Origin: Rhizophagus clarus
Lineage: Eukaryota > Glomeromycota > Glomeromycetes > Glomerales > Glomeraceae
NCBI GenBank assembly: GCA_015698045.1
Contig: BLAL01000058.1
Location: forward strand, 436,501 to 500,500
Length of the DNA stretch: 64,000 nucleotides
Reading direction: 5' to 3'
Position 1 is the stretch's first letter. Each line of letters opens with the position of its first letter. This document shows positions 1-12,244 of the stretch, one piece after another. The notes under the pieces are model-generated. The model saw only the letters and a list, made by a program, of their open reading frames with translations, had not been told where the DNA came from and made no database searches. The translations under genes and the position numbers were made by a program.

Positions 1-2493
1 ACGTTACAAACCATATATCATAAAAAACGACCAAATTTTAAAGAACAAACAATAAATATTGTTCATAATTTTCCTACTTATGCCGCAAATTATGTAAAAT
101 CATTATTTCCTATCACAGGATGGATAGGACGTTATAATTTAATATGGTTATCTGGAGATTTAATTGCTGGGTTAACTGCAGGTGCAGTCGTAATTCCACA
201 AGGGATGGCATATGCAAAAGTCGCAGGTATACCTCCAGAATATGGATTATATTCTTCTTTTGTGGGTGTATCCATGTACTTCTTATTTGCTACATCCAAA
301 GGTCAGTTTTTTTTACTTCAATTGCTTCAATTGATTTTATGTCGTATTTTCGTATTTGTCGTACTAAAAGTACTTCTAATTTTTCTACCTGAATAGATAT
401 TACTATTGGACCTACGGCTGTGATGTCGTTACTTATTCAACAAACTGTTGCTACTATACATGCAACAAATACACAATATACCGCTGTTGAGTTAGCTTCA
501 TCTTTTGCTTTGTTTACGGGAATTATTTCACTTATTCTTGGAGTATTCCGTCTTGGAATTGTTGTTGATTTAATTCCTGCACCTGTTATCGCTGGTTTTA
601 CTACGGGTTCTGCCGTAACAATTGCGATAGGACAATTAGCAAAATTAATGGGAATACCAAAAATTGTTTCCACGGATCCTTGTTACCTTGTATTAGGAAA
701 AACTCTTGCTGGTTTACCAAAAACTAGTTATGACGCAATATTTGGAATTATTGCTATTATTTACCTTTATTCTGTAAAATATGGTTCAAGATACGCGGCG
801 AGAAGATGGCCAAATAAAGAAAGATTATTCTTTTTCATTGAAATTCTTAGAAACATTAGTATAGTCATTTTGGCTACAATAATTTCTTTCCTTGTTAATA
901 TTGGTAAAAAGACAAGTCCTATTAGTATCTTAAAGACCGTTCCATCCGGATTACATGTTGGTCTTCCTCATGCGGGTATTGATATCTTCGACCAGTTAGG
1001 TACTAAATTGATCAGTGGAATGTTTATTCTTGTCTTGGAACATATTGCTATAGCAAAAAGTTTTGGAAGAATTAACGACTATAAAAGTAAGTAAATTTTT
1101 ATTTTTTTTTTTAAATGAAGTTTAATAATCTGGTATATTGAAATAAAAAAATTTTTATTTTTATTTTTTTTTTTTATAGTTAATGAAAGTCAAGAAATTA
1201 TCGCCATTGGAGTAACAAATGTTGTCGGATCATTCTTTCACGCATACCCTGCAACTGGTTCATTCTCACGTACCGCCATTAAATCTAAATCTGGTGTACG
1301 TACTCCATTAGCCGGTGTCTTTTCTGCTATTCTTGTAATTATTGCACTTTATTCTACCGCTGCTTTCTATTATATTCCCGATGCCGTTTTATCGTAAGTA
1401 TTTGATGATGATTGAAACCTATGAAATAAAAAAAAAATATAAGTAAATTAAATTTAAAATTTATTTATTTTGATAGAGCCGTAATTATTCACGCCGTGCT
1501 TGATTTAATAGCTAGTCCTGCTTATATCAAACAACTTTGGAAAATTCAATGTAAGTTTTTATCGTTTTCATTAGTTATAATTTAATTAATTAATTAATTA
1601 TTTATTTTTTTTTTTTTAAAAAAAAAAAATTAATTTTGACCAATTTTATTATTTTAATTATTTTAGTCTGGGACTTTATGATCTTTACAGTTGGTATTAC
1701 CGTTACTTTTTTCACTACCGTCGAAGTAAGTATTATTTTCTTTATTTGCAGTAAATTTATTTATAATAAATAGTATGTAACAGATATACTAAAGAATTTT
1801 CAATATACATAGTTGGGTATCTACGTTTCAACTGCACTTGCATTAGTAGTTCTCTTGGTAAGAGTAGCGCGTCCAAGATTCGATTCATTAGGACAATTAA
1901 ATATACCAACCAAAGATGGCGAAAAAAGATATGCATACGTTCCAATTGATCATCCAGCATTTGAATCAGCAACCAATCCACCAGACGGAATATTAATCTT
2001 CCGATTGAAAGAATCACTCACATATCCAAATTCAAATTATATTGAAACACAAATTGTTGAATACGCACGAGCAAGCACGAAAAGATTTTATAAACAAGCA
2101 GAAAAGAAAGGGGATCGACCATGGAATGAAATTCCTCTTAAATCAAGTGATGATCACAAAGCAGAAAAACCTAGATTAAATGCGGTTGTATTTGATTTTG
2201 CGGCAGTTAGTGTTATTGATTCAACAGGAATACAAGCATTATCGGACCTTAGAAAAGAATTGAATAAACATGCGGCTCAACAAGTTGAATATCATTTCGC
2301 CAATATTCTTGATGAAAAGATTGAAGAAGTTTTAATTATCGCTGGTTTTGGTGTCTCTCATGATGGTGAAGATGAAATAGGAAATGAAAAAGTAGATGAA
2401 GAAACTGGTACAGAAATTACTCATGTTTCAACAAAGAAATTTTTCCATTTAACTCTTGATGAAGCTGTTTCCGCAGCAACAAATACATTTTGA
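1..2493 (+). CDS. Sulfate permease (SulP/SLC26 family), 5' end outside the window
   Basis: This gene encodes a membrane sulfate/anion transporter with a C-terminal STAS domain. The reading frame is open from base 1, so the start codon lies upstream. Six exons fit: 1-301, 397-1086, 1180-1393, 1477-1550, 1667-1725 and 1813-2493. All five introns have GT-AG ends (mostly GTAAGT donors) and the frame holds across every junction. The first exon carries the SulP signature around PPEYGLYSSFVGV, preceded by GDLIAGLTAGAVVIPQGMAY; the second exon holds several hydrophobic membrane segments. The last exon has a STAS-type core (LNAVVFDFAAVSVIDSTGIQ) and ends in a TGA stop. Fungal SulP proteins take up sulfate at the plasma membrane by proton symport; the exact substrate here is inferred from family only. 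No break is seen. Confidence 0.95.
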
Positions 2494-5220
2494 TGGGTTT
2501 TTTTTTTATTATTTATTATTTAATGACTTTTAATGAATTTTTATTCTTTTTCTTTTTTTTTTTTTATTAAGTCAATTAATTAAGACAAAAAAGATATATA
2601 TATTTTTATTTTATAAAAAATCACTTTTTTACAATTTGTACACTTTTTTTTTTCTCTTTCTTTTATTTCTTTTTGTATAAATTATATTTTTTTTCTTGTA
2701 CTTTTAACGATTCATGGTTTTTTTTTTTTTTTTAAGATCACGTCAATATATCATGTAAAAATAATTATATACTATTATTTTGCAATATGTTAAATGCATT
2801 TTACACTTTATTAAAACGGTTTAAAAAAAAAAAAAAGAAAATTTTTTGATTTTTTTTCCAAAATGTTCTTTCCAATCGATATTAAAGAAATAATTTAATT
2901 AAAATGATTAAAAAAAAAAAAAAAAGAATTTTTTGATTTTTTTCAAAAATATTCTTTCTACCAAAACCATAAAGTTAAATCCCCTGTTACAGGTTACAAA
3001 ATTTAATTTAATATAATTCAAATTGGAAAAAGCCGAAGACTCCCCTTTGTATACACAAATAAAAGTACCACACATTATACCAAAAAAGATAAGCTTAACT
3101 GATAATCAAGCGAACGCATTGACCCAGAAGTCAGGCGATTGTCCGACAGTTTGAAAAGTTTGCAGTTTTTTTTTTGTTCTACCTTGTACAAAAAGTTAAA
3201 AACTTTCCTTTTTGTTAATCTGAATGAAAATATTATGAATGGTATAAATAATTACCCGCACAATAAAATGAATCTAGATGTATGATAACGTATGACAATG
3301 AAGTAATTTGTATGACAGTAAGGATGATTAATAAACCTTTTTTTTTTAAGGTTTGAATTTATATGGTTTAAATTTCCGAATTATATAATTCAAAATCGGG
3401 TAATAAAATAAGACTATTTTTATATAATCAGGGGACCAATGATGACGATAAAAATACAATAAAAAAAAATTTTTTTATATCTAAAAATATTAAGTCATTG
3501 ATAATTTATCAATAACTATTTTTATAAAAATTATTAACTAAATATATTTTTTATTTATGTATAATAATTATAATAAAGGATGTGAGTTTTCATCAATAGT
3601 TTTTTTTTAAAATATAGATGAAACCTTAAAAAAATATGTATGAAAAAATTTCTTTTTTCTTTTCATATATATAATCTACATAATCGGGAAAATTTTTTGA
3701 CGATAATCTTTAATCTATTTGTTTTTTTAACAAAGAAAAAAAATCGATAAGATTAGATAGATCGTTGATCATGTGAGATTACTTCGCCATTGTCACGTTA
3801 ACCGTGAAATCATTATACATCATTTTTGTTGACTTTAAAAGGAACATACAATAATTTAAACAATTTCGCTAACGGTATTATTTATGAACGTATGATTCGT
3901 ATGGTCGTATGATCAAATTAATTACACTTTTTTATTAAAAAGAATACATTTCATAACTACTTTATTTGGTTGTTGCACATCGGGGTAATATTTTTTTTTA
4001 CATAAATAAGGAGATCACCAGATCCAACCGTTTCGCGCATTTTCTAGAATACGTCGGCGTATTATAAAAACTTTAAACTTTTAGATGTAGGACTAGATAT
4101 AAATATTTGATCGTGATGTTATTTTTAAAAACGGCAGTTGAAATCACGTGATAAATCTAACACAAGGGCGTTACGATTTACGAGAATCTAAAACTTCACA
4201 TTTCCTTAGCCATTACGTAACTCAGTCGGTAATTACCCAATACTTATTTCTTTGTTCATGTTGTAAATAAATTCGCACACGTTTTCTGGATGTTACCGGT
4301 GTTATGTTACCGGACAATTTTCTGAACAAAAATATACGAAATAAAAACAACAATTTTACCTAAATTGTTCGAAAACCGCTTTTTTTTTCACCATGTTGCA
4401 ATAATTTCTTATTTTGGTTATTACGTTCAACAAATTATTATTTGTTTTAAAATAATCTGTAACGGTTCCAATAGACATAGTTGTAATAATTCACCATTAT
4501 CTATAATTTCAAATTTTAAGATTTTCTTTAAGAATTAAACATCTTATACCAGATATAGTTATTAAATTTTTAACAGGCAAAACTTTAGTAATTTGTTAAT
4601 TTGCTGCGCCATATTCTAGTAGTGCTTTAACTGCTAACTCACGTGCTTAATATAATTAATAAATTGGATGTTACTTTTTATTTATACGAATTTTTTTTTT
4701 TTTTTTGCATCCTTCATCACAAAATTATAGAGAAATTTTGTTTCCAATCAGCAGGGTGATATTGCATGCTATCGGGTAAAACCGCCTAGGTAATTTTCGC
4801 TCAGGCAGAAATTATTTTGCATTTTTAATTATTATTATCGTTCTTTTAGCATTATGAGGACACACGTTATATTGCCAATGATGGAATTTAAGAATATCTC
4901 GAAAGCGAATAATATAATATATTTATTAACCTAAGTATCAAACGTTATTTAATATATAAAAAAAAAAACCTTGATAATTCCTTCAAATTATTTGTGAACT
5001 GACAGACTTCTAATTTAAGTTACATTTATATTAAACCGACGATAAAATAATGTTAATACATATAAATTTAATCCATATTAGTAACAATCAACTTAACTGA
5101 ATAAATCATTTGAAAATTTAAATGATCTTTCCTAACAGTCTGTACTGATTTTATTGTTTTTTTTTCTATTATAAATATAAATGAATATAGATAACATTTA
5201 CTTATATATATAGTTTTTGG
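2494..5220. other. Intergenic, no gene seen
   Basis: This AT-rich stretch follows the sulfate permease. It has many T and A homopolymers and no open frame with recognisable protein sequence on either strand. The first few hundred bases presumably hold the 3' UTR and polyadenylation region of the permease. The only clear structure is the short direct duplication listed at 2820-2960. Confidence 0.6.
2820..2960. repeat. AT-rich direct duplication, about 90 bp period
   Basis: Two copies of a poly-A run followed by GAAAATTTTTTGATTTTTTT and a TTCTTTCC-like tail start near 2820 and 2908. This is a local tandem duplication downstream of the permease, with no sign of function. Confidence 0.5.
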
Positions 5221-5221
5221 A

Positions 5222-5515
5222 TGAGGGCTTTTATAATCAGGACCAAGTTTCTCAGGACCAAGTTTCTCTGATTCTGTTAACTCTTTTCTTTTTATTTTTG
5301 CTTCGATGTGTAATGGTACCATATACTAAGAGTTTTACGAATTTCTACTATAGAAGGTCTTTTTTTTAGGATCAAGATCCTAACAACTTCTCATTAAACT
5401 AGGTCGTTCTTCATCAAGAATTTTGAAATCAAATTAATACCATGTTCGATTAATATCATGTTCAACATTGGCAAAAGGTTTGCGAGTTCTCAGGTAATCA
5501 TACAATGTTAAAAAA
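5222..5515 (-). pseudogene. Kinase relic: C-lobe end of a TKL-like kinase
   Basis: Read on the minus strand, this segment matches the C-lobe of the kinases found later in the window. The order is RKPFANVEHDI (compare RKPFSNITHD in the gene at 30.9 kb), then ILDEERP, then DLDPKKRPSIVEIRKTLS, then a tail with ELTESEKLGPEKLGP and a KPHP-like segment typical of this family's C-terminus. The pieces lie in different frames and are cut by stops, and one expected Trp codon of the conserved CWD motif is a stop. No N-lobe or catalytic loop is found nearby. It is a decayed host paralog fragment. The family call is strong because several motifs occur in the right order. Confidence 0.75.
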
Positions 5516-5731
5516 TAAACACTAAAAAATTAAAATACTATTTACTTTTACTTGCGCATTATGATATTAAAGAATCAAGTCCATTCTAAAAAAAATTTCA
5601 AATTAACAGAATTCACGTGCCACTAAAATCAAGTCACATGTTAAATTTAGCGGCGTGACCATACGAGCGCGATAAAAAATAAAATCTTTAAAAAACATAA
5701 ATGTATAAATATTTTCTATATATTTAAATAG

Positions 5732-5820
5732 GATGTGGAATGGGATTGGGATTGGAATTGGGATTTTGAATTAGAATTGGGGGATTTGGGATGGGATAGG
5801 ATTTTGAATGGGCGGCAAGT
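5732..5820. repeat. G-rich GGGATT repeat ending in GGCGGCAAGTATA
   Basis: A degenerate run of GGGATTGGGATTGGAATTGG-type words ends in ATGGGCGGCAAGTATA. A second copy with the same ending lies at 7231-7321. The ending resembles the terminal repeat of the small element at 15915-16098 (TATAGATGCCACCC when reverse-complemented), so this may be one surviving end of a related element. Its matching other end was not found. Confidence 0.5.
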
Positions 5821-6770
5821 ATAATATTAAGTAGTTCATTTTTCATAATTTTAATCTGATTAATTAAACGTAATTTTATACTAGTAAATCTAACGCACGT
5901 GGGAAAAATTAAATTGGAATAGTGGTAAATATTAATTAAGATAATGTATTTATTTTTTTTAAGATAGAAAAAAAAAATTAGATCCGGTTCCAGTACAGAT
6001 TGTTTGAACATACATATCACTTTTTTTCTACTAAATGTAAACAACAAGTAAGAAATTCACGTGAGAAAAGCAGAGTAGATTTGATTGCATTTTCCGGTTC
6101 AAAAATTTTTTTAATCTCTATCGAATTATTATTAATCATAACGATAACAAGTTTATAATTAAATAATTTTTTTAATTTAAAAAAATATACTATTAAAAAC
6201 TTTGCCGCGGTAAAGGTGAACTGTACTGTTGTAAGAGCTATAGTTTGTTTGATATTTAAAGTATTTTATAAAACAGTTTAATGGTTTAATATAAAAAATA
6301 AAAAATAGATCAAAGCCCAAACAATTGAATCTGTATATATCGGATACACATATCCACTAAGCATCTATTATTTAAGTAACTATTTCTTCCGAATATAATT
6401 TCTATGTATTAACTTGTATGTATTAAGATATTCTTGTTAGAATTCCATTCTAATCATAACGTATCATTGGTCAAATTGTCTAAAGTTGGGAACTTTCTAA
6501 TTTTTTTTTTATGGATATTTGATTAAAGTAAAATGAGACTTGTAAAGATAAATGATAAAAAATTTTTTGATCCAACTTTTTAGTCTTTTACCAATTAATT
6601 TTATTTCTTTTAATGGATATGATAATAAATATATTTATTGTGAAATCAAATATATTGAGTAGTGAAGGTAAAAATTGTTTATCATGTTATCTTACTATTA
6701 TAACAGACAACCTGAAACTAACCATAAATTATTCAAAAATGCTGCAAAAACTGTTAATTTTAAACAAACA

Positions 6771-7028
6771 CAGTCATAACTCGATATAATGATTCGGGAT
6801 AAACCGATTTTGGCTCATAAAGAACTTTTTCCTTAAACCAAAACCACTCACAATTAACTCCATCGCTACATACCGATTTTATTATAAATTTCGCGATGAT
6901 AATTATGAAAAGTTTAATTATAAACTAATTATATTTACTTATTCGCGATAAACCGAAACCATCTTTTTTAACATAAATCGGTAAAATCGCCTGGACGGAA
7001 AAAGATTCATTATATAGAGTTCTGGTTG
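6771..7028. mobile_element. Small inverted-repeat element, pogo/Tigger-like ends
   Basis: The left end begins CAGTCATAACTCGATATAAT and the right end, reverse-complemented, begins CAACCAGAACTCTATATAAT. Both then continue GA(T/A)TC. Ends of the type CAG...CTCGATATAA are known from pogo/Tigger-like DNA transposons, which duplicate TA. A TA is seen beside the right end only. There is no coding capacity, so this is a short non-autonomous copy. The boundaries are good to a few bases. Confidence 0.55.
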
Positions 7029-7230
7029 TATTTGGTTATTATATCTACTTTAATATTTCATACAAAAATTATACAATAGACTATATGGAAATTATTAAGT
7101 ACACGTCTGAAACGAAACAATTTAAATTTGTTATTTAATCTCTTCTAGATCAACTAAAAAGATTTATTCACCGTAGCGAGCTGATGGCATAATATATTTC
7201 ATTGTGATAATTATGAACTAAAATTAGTAT

Positions 7231-7321
7231 TTAGGACTGATTTGGGATTGGAATGGGTATGGGATTTGAGATTTGGGATGGAATGGGATGGGATGGGATA
7301 GGATTTTAAATGGGTGGCAAG
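7231..7321. repeat. G-rich GGGAT repeat ending in GGTGGCAAGTATA
   Basis: This is a second copy of the repeat at 5732-5820. Words such as GGGATTGG and GGGATGGGATGGGAT lead into AATGGGTGGCAAGTATA. Runs of GGG spaced by 2-3 bases could fold as G-quadruplexes. Only one end of the presumed element is visible. Confidence 0.5.
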
Positions 7322-7649
7322 TATACTTACATATTGTATTTTATGCTTTATAATATATGTTTTTAAAATAAATTTCTAAATTTAATAATTATTACAAGTT
7401 ACAGTGCCTATTTATGATACATATACCAGTCAAAGCACTTATACCAATTACGGTGCATTTACAGTTACAGCACATTTACCAGTTACAATTTGCCGTACTT
7501 TAAAGTAAAGAGTTATAACTAGTTATAACTCAGTTGTGATACGGCTCATCCCAATGTAATTGAATTCCAACTGCAGCACCAGTTAAAACAAATTGATCAA
7601 TGTAGCAATTCTACTTTTACAAGACGAGCTACATCTATTGAAAACATAT

Positions 7650-9319
7650 GATAACCAAATTTAATGAGGAAGTACCAAAATTTTACAATGTGAAAGAAAT
7701 TCCAGTATTGAAAAATATATGTTATTCTATTAAAAATCATGTTTTTGATGTCCATTATGGTGATGAAGATAAGGTTAGAAAAAAAACAAAAAATTGAATC
7801 AGTGGTTAGAGCATTAGACAAAGGAAATATTTCAAGGGAACCTTATCAACATTTGTGTGCTATAGAATCTCACCTACCTTGTGAAGGGGTGGTATCTAAA
7901 GAGCGTCAAAAAATAAACGAGAAAATGGCTCAGCTTATACCAATATCTATAGTAGACATAAATACTAAAAATCAAGTAGATCAACCTGAAGAGGAAGATA
8001 TAGAGGATGAAGATATAGTACAAGAAGTAATTAATATAGCTGGTGAAGGTGGTTACCAAAATATTAAAGATATTTTTTCCTAATCTTATTCAGAAAAGAG
8101 TTTTAAATCCACATCATCCAATAATTAATCTTCGAATTTCTGGAGATGGGCATAATGTTGGTAAAAAGATCAAACGTGTGATGATTACGGTAGCTATTTT
8201 AGATGATAAAAATACCTTACATAAGCCAAATCATCATTATACAGTTGTACTTTATTCTGGATGTGAGAATTACGATTCTTTAACACATATAATGGCCCCA
8301 TTTTGTCATGATTTAAAAGATCTAAAAGATCATGGATTAGTTATTAATAATATAAGATGGAATTTTCAACTTTATTTTTTATCTGATTGGAAGTTCTTAG
8401 CAATTTGCCTGGATTTTAATAGTGCAAATAGTAAGAATTTTTGTCCTTGGTGTACAATTAGCAAATCGCAGCAAGGGAATCTATCAAAAGAATGGATAAT
8501 CAACAAGAATATAAATAAACTAGTTGAAAAAAAATATTATTATAAGGACATTCCAGAAAGCTCTTTTTGATATGATACCTCTTGATCACTGGCTTTCTGA
8601 CGAATTGCATATAATGCTACAAATTACTAATCGATTGTGGAGTCTTTTAATAGCAGAACTAATGGAACAAAATTTATTTAATGACACTGCACAAAAAAAT
8701 TATTATAGATGAAATGAAAAAAAATAAAGTTAATTTTCAATTTTGGCAAGATCAGGCTGGATTTAAGATGCGGAATTATACTTCTCTGATGGGAAATGAT
8801 AAACTTAAGGTATTACAATTTTTTGATTTGACAAAATTCTTTCAAGATGACATGTTGCTATAGTACGAGATTTATGGGATAAATTTTATGAGCTTTACAT
8901 AAAAATGAAAGATCTAATAACAAAAGCTAAAGATTTTAAAAATGATGCAAAGAATTGGCTTACTTTATTTTTGACACCATCTGAAGGTATTTCAAATATT
9001 CAGGAATTTAAAAAAGGCTTATATTAACCAGATAATATAACTCCATATATTCACGTTTTAGTTTATCATATTTCCGAATTTATGACAATTCACTATAAAT
9101 GGCTTTTTCATGCAGTAGTATTGAAAAAAAAATCACAAACAAGTTTTCTATTTTTTTCGTAAAACAATGAAGGATGGCGGAAGTAAAAAAAAATCCCAAT
9201 CATCAGCAATTGTCAAAATTTTGCAACATGAAAATCGAACTCTCTTTTATAATCACAATAATATTCCATTAAATTGCCAAAATCCAAGAACAATTCATAT
9301 TAAAACCCAAGACATATAG
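7650..9319 (+). pseudogene. Decayed DNA-transposon transposase, unclassified DDE type
   Basis: A single protein can be followed over about 1.7 kb in changing frames. It starts near FNEEVPKFYNVKEIP, continues through IESVVRALDKGNISRE, then LRISGDGHNVGKK (a likely first catalytic Asp), CENYDSLTHIMAPFCHDLKD, SDWKFLAICLDFNSANSKNF with a following CPWC metal-binding-like pair, DMIPLDHWLSDELH, and ends near ENRTLFYNHNNIPLNCQNP. Frame changes are evident near 7775, 8075, 8565, 8700 and 9165, and stops occur after 8860, so the copy is dead. The layout (GDG, then DWKFL with a CxxC pair, then an H/D-rich LDHW motif) fits a cut-and-paste transposase. I cannot place it in a named superfamily, and no terminal inverted repeats could be fixed. 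Confidence 0.6.
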
Positions 9320-9642
9320 TATTATTTGTATATATTGAAATAAGATGGTTGTAATAAAAAGATTAAAACGAATTTTTTGAACAATTCAAGCTGTAAATAG
9401 CGCTTTTTTGATCAATCAATTTCACATGCATACAAATAAAAATATTTACTTTTATGTGAAATAAATTTTAGTATTACGTGATGCAAAATAATAATGGTAA
9501 ATCTATTATTAACAAAAGTTTATTTGTATTTAAAAATAAATTTTATTCTAATGCATTTTTTTTAATCGATTAAAATTAAATTCTTTTAATTTCTAATGTA
9601 ATATATACATATTTTATTAAAAAAAGATACAAACGCTTATCT

Positions 9643-10035
9643 TTACTGAATCATAGCCTGACTATTAAAAAAATGAAAATAAATGTATCCTGCTTGAGTA
9701 ATATTACCTACCGTTGAAATCAATATTTTTTTATTGCTTCCATTCTACAACAAGTTGCCCACGTTCGTATCTTGATTTACATTATTTGGTGGCTTGTAAA
9801 ATAGGATTTTCATAATACCTTTAAACTATCATGTATTTTCAGGCAAAATATTAAGATCTGAACGTGAAATATTGTATTTTTTAACAATATTAAAATGCCT
9901 TGTTAATCCATTTTTACTTTTAAACGCTTTTCTGCATACATTACACTCGAACCCTGAATCAATAGTAGTTGTTGTTGGAGCTATTGGTGTTATTGGAGGT
10001 GAAGCAATACCATTAGAGACATCAGATTGAATCAT
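9643..10035 (-). pseudogene. Internally deleted C2H2-type protein
   Basis: The minus-strand frame starts at ATG 10035 and reads a Pro/Thr-rich lead (IASPPITPIAPTTTT), then FECNVCRKAFKSKNGLTRHF. This has the first Cys pair and one His of a C2H2 finger, but the second His spacing is lost. The frame stops at 9829 after SDLNILPEN. Downstream on the same strand another stretch reads YERGQLVVEWKQ and then, in a shifted frame, TQAGYIYFHFFNSQAMIQ and a stop at 9643. From memory of glomeromycete proteins, these are the two ends of one family whose middle (well over 100 residues) is missing here. The zinc-finger part is clear from sequence; the family link is inference. Confidence 0.55.
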
Positions 10036-10504
10036 ACTGCTTAAAATATATAAATGAGTAAGTAAATATAATTTTGAAGAATATTAAGCTAAGTACACTC
10101 TGTATAATTTACCTTTGGAGGAAATGGGTTTTCGGGTGAAGAGATGGGTTTGACGCGACAGCCGTTAGTAAAAAATTTTTTCTAGGGTCTTTTTTGATAA
10201 GTGTGTCAAGTGATGACATATGAAGAGTATATGAAGTAGTATAACAATCACAATGATCACGTGTATTTTCAATAGTAATTTGGGGTCTTTAATTTAGGTC
10301 CAATGTTAATTATGGACCTCCGCTTTGCAATCCCCGAGTCGCTTCCCTGCAAATGTCCGAAAAATATATTATATTTATACCTCAGACTTCAATAAATCAC
10401 ACAAAGCCACATTAGTCAATCGTACTACCAAAAAATTCTAATGAATAGTGATAAAACCGTATTATGATGATGATTGATATAAAAACTCTCAAAAATCATT
10501 TTTG

Positions 10505-11456
10505 ATGAAAAATTTTTTCACAATGTCAAGAAACACACTGGACGAAAAGTTTAAGTTAGCAAGAGATACCTTGCTCCAATTTATTGAGCAGGATATCATA
10601 AAAGAGAATACAACGGAAGAGGAAAAGGAATCAAAGAAATCAAAGAAATCTATAGAGGAGTGTACAAAGTCAAAAGAAATTGTAGTTTTAAGTGGTGTAT
10701 CACTTGAAGAATTCCGCGAGTTACATGCAGAAGCGAGAAAGTTTAAAGTTTACATCCGTTTAGTTGAAGGTGAAGTAATTGTATACGAAATGCCCAGCCC
10801 TGCCCATTCATTCGTAGTTGGATATTTGATTGGTTTGATTACAAATTGGAGCAACTATCTTGAAGAGTACCGCTGCCACGAATGATTGTAGAAGTAAGAA
10901 GATATGAATCTCTTGAAAGTTTGCATTTTCTATCGAGGGAATATTTCTCCAATTCTACACAAACCAGATTAATTCAAGTCTATTTATCAATTAAAATATT
11001 TGATCCTCGGGCAGATGGAACTGTTGCAATGGTCGCGATGTTTTATTTGCGTAACAACCAGATTCCTTCACGAGATCGACCAAACACACGCTTGGTGACA
11101 ATACAAAACACTATACCAAACCTTGTAATTTCGTTCGGTACTGCACCTCTCCATCAAGAACCAGTAGATATCATTAATAGTACCGGAATACGAAATTATA
11201 GATTCACTGGCTTCCTTCAACCTGGTGACACTGCTTGTACGATGCCCGGAATGCCAGCTTTCCAGATTAATATACCATCAAATTTACTTTTTAGTAGTTT
11301 TCCTGGAGGTGTGCCCGTGGGAGCACCAAATTTTTTTAACATAGATCTCTGGGAACTTCAGCAACGAATTCTGGATCGTGTGGTGAGTGTTGCTTTCATT
11401 CTTTGCTGTTACATTATTACCGATAATTCCTAATTTTTTTCTTCTTCCAGTTATAA
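10505..11456 (+). pseudogene. Uma2-like (PD-(D/E)XK fold) protein lacking its middle, probably dead
   Basis: The first frame starts at ATG 10505. It carries a Lys/Glu-rich N-terminus, then SLEEFRELHAEARKFKVYIR and VEGEVIVYEMPSPAHS, which match the start of the Uma2/DUF820 nuclease-like fold. It ends at TGA 10883-10885. A second frame begins with an overlapping ATG at 10882 and reads MIVEVRRYESLESLHFLS, the segment that normally follows the catalytic core, then a fungal C-terminal extension (VAMVAMFYLRNNQIP, VISFGTAPLHQEP). A GT-AG intron at 11383-11450 brings an in-frame TAA at once. The segment with the catalytic PD motif is absent between the two frames, consistent with a deletion that also shifts the frame. 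Uma2-like genes are amplified in these fungi; their role is unknown. Confidence 0.65.
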
Positions 11457-11895
11457 ATTACCAATAGTTATATAATTTCTTCAATTGAGACATGCTTTAC
11501 TTTGCTATACTGCGGTCAACAAAAAAATTCATGATTAAAGATTAAACATGAATTATGATTTTAAAGAAATTTTCTTTTTTTTTTACGTTTACTGATGAGA
11601 AATTGAAACCGTTAGAGGAGCGTTATTAATTCATTTGATTTAATATATAATATATACTTGATAATAATTTCCTTTTTACAATATAAAAGATGCAAAATGT
11701 AAAATTTGTTGGTAATAAAATAATAAATAATAAAAAACCTTGCGTCTACATGTCTGTTATCTATCTGTGATTGAAATGTCAGCTCGCCAAAATTGCTATG
11801 ACCCATTACTTAAAATTATTTGACCCTCTTTATAAAAAAGAATTCCCTTACGGACGTATCATGTGATATACGTGAAGTTTCTTATTTAATACGGA
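11457..11895. other. Spacer, nothing recognised
   Basis: AT-rich sequence between two relics. No conserved reading frame, RNA or repeat was recognised. Confidence 0.4.
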
Positions 11896-11899
11896 TATC

Positions 11900-12228
11900 C
11901 GATTTTGGCTGGAAAGGTTGAAATATCAGATAAGGCTATTGATTATAATCGAATATCGCCGCCTTTCTTGAACGGATTAGAGCTTGATGCCTTCCAAAAA
12001 TATCAAATTGCATTGGCTCAGCATCGGTTTCATAGTACCAGCTGGTATAAAGATGTCAAAAAACTCGATTAATCGCGATCGGCAAAAAAGGTGCATATGT
12101 CAAGATAATGGAATCTTTCCACTTGAAATATAGTATGGCCAAAACTCGTAAATTGTTATTCCAGAAAGGATACGAAAAATTAAGGAATTTGTTAATCAAG
12201 CATCCAAAAGTTTCGATCTGGATGCACC
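11900..12228 (+). pseudogene. Relic of an unnamed host protein family, C-terminal part
   Basis: Plus-strand pieces read YNRISPPFLNGLELDAF, KYQIALAQHRFHSTSWYKD and, in a shifted frame, NRDRQKRCICQDNGIFPLEI, then VIPERIRKIKEFVNQASKSF. The residue composition and the conserved-looking run ICQDNGIFPLEI point to a real protein now broken by stops and at least one frameshift. I recall similar sequences in glomeromycete hypothetical proteins but cannot name a domain. It ends head-on against the minus-strand coiled-coil exon at 12245-12400. Confidence 0.4.
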
Positions 12229-12244
12229 TGGTCTGGAATTTGCG

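Noticed and set aside
5724-6047. 107-residue minus-strand frame ending in Pro/Asn repeats
   Set aside because: The Pro/Asn end is translation of the G-rich repeat; the rest is Ile/Lys/Phe-rich as expected from AT-rich DNA.
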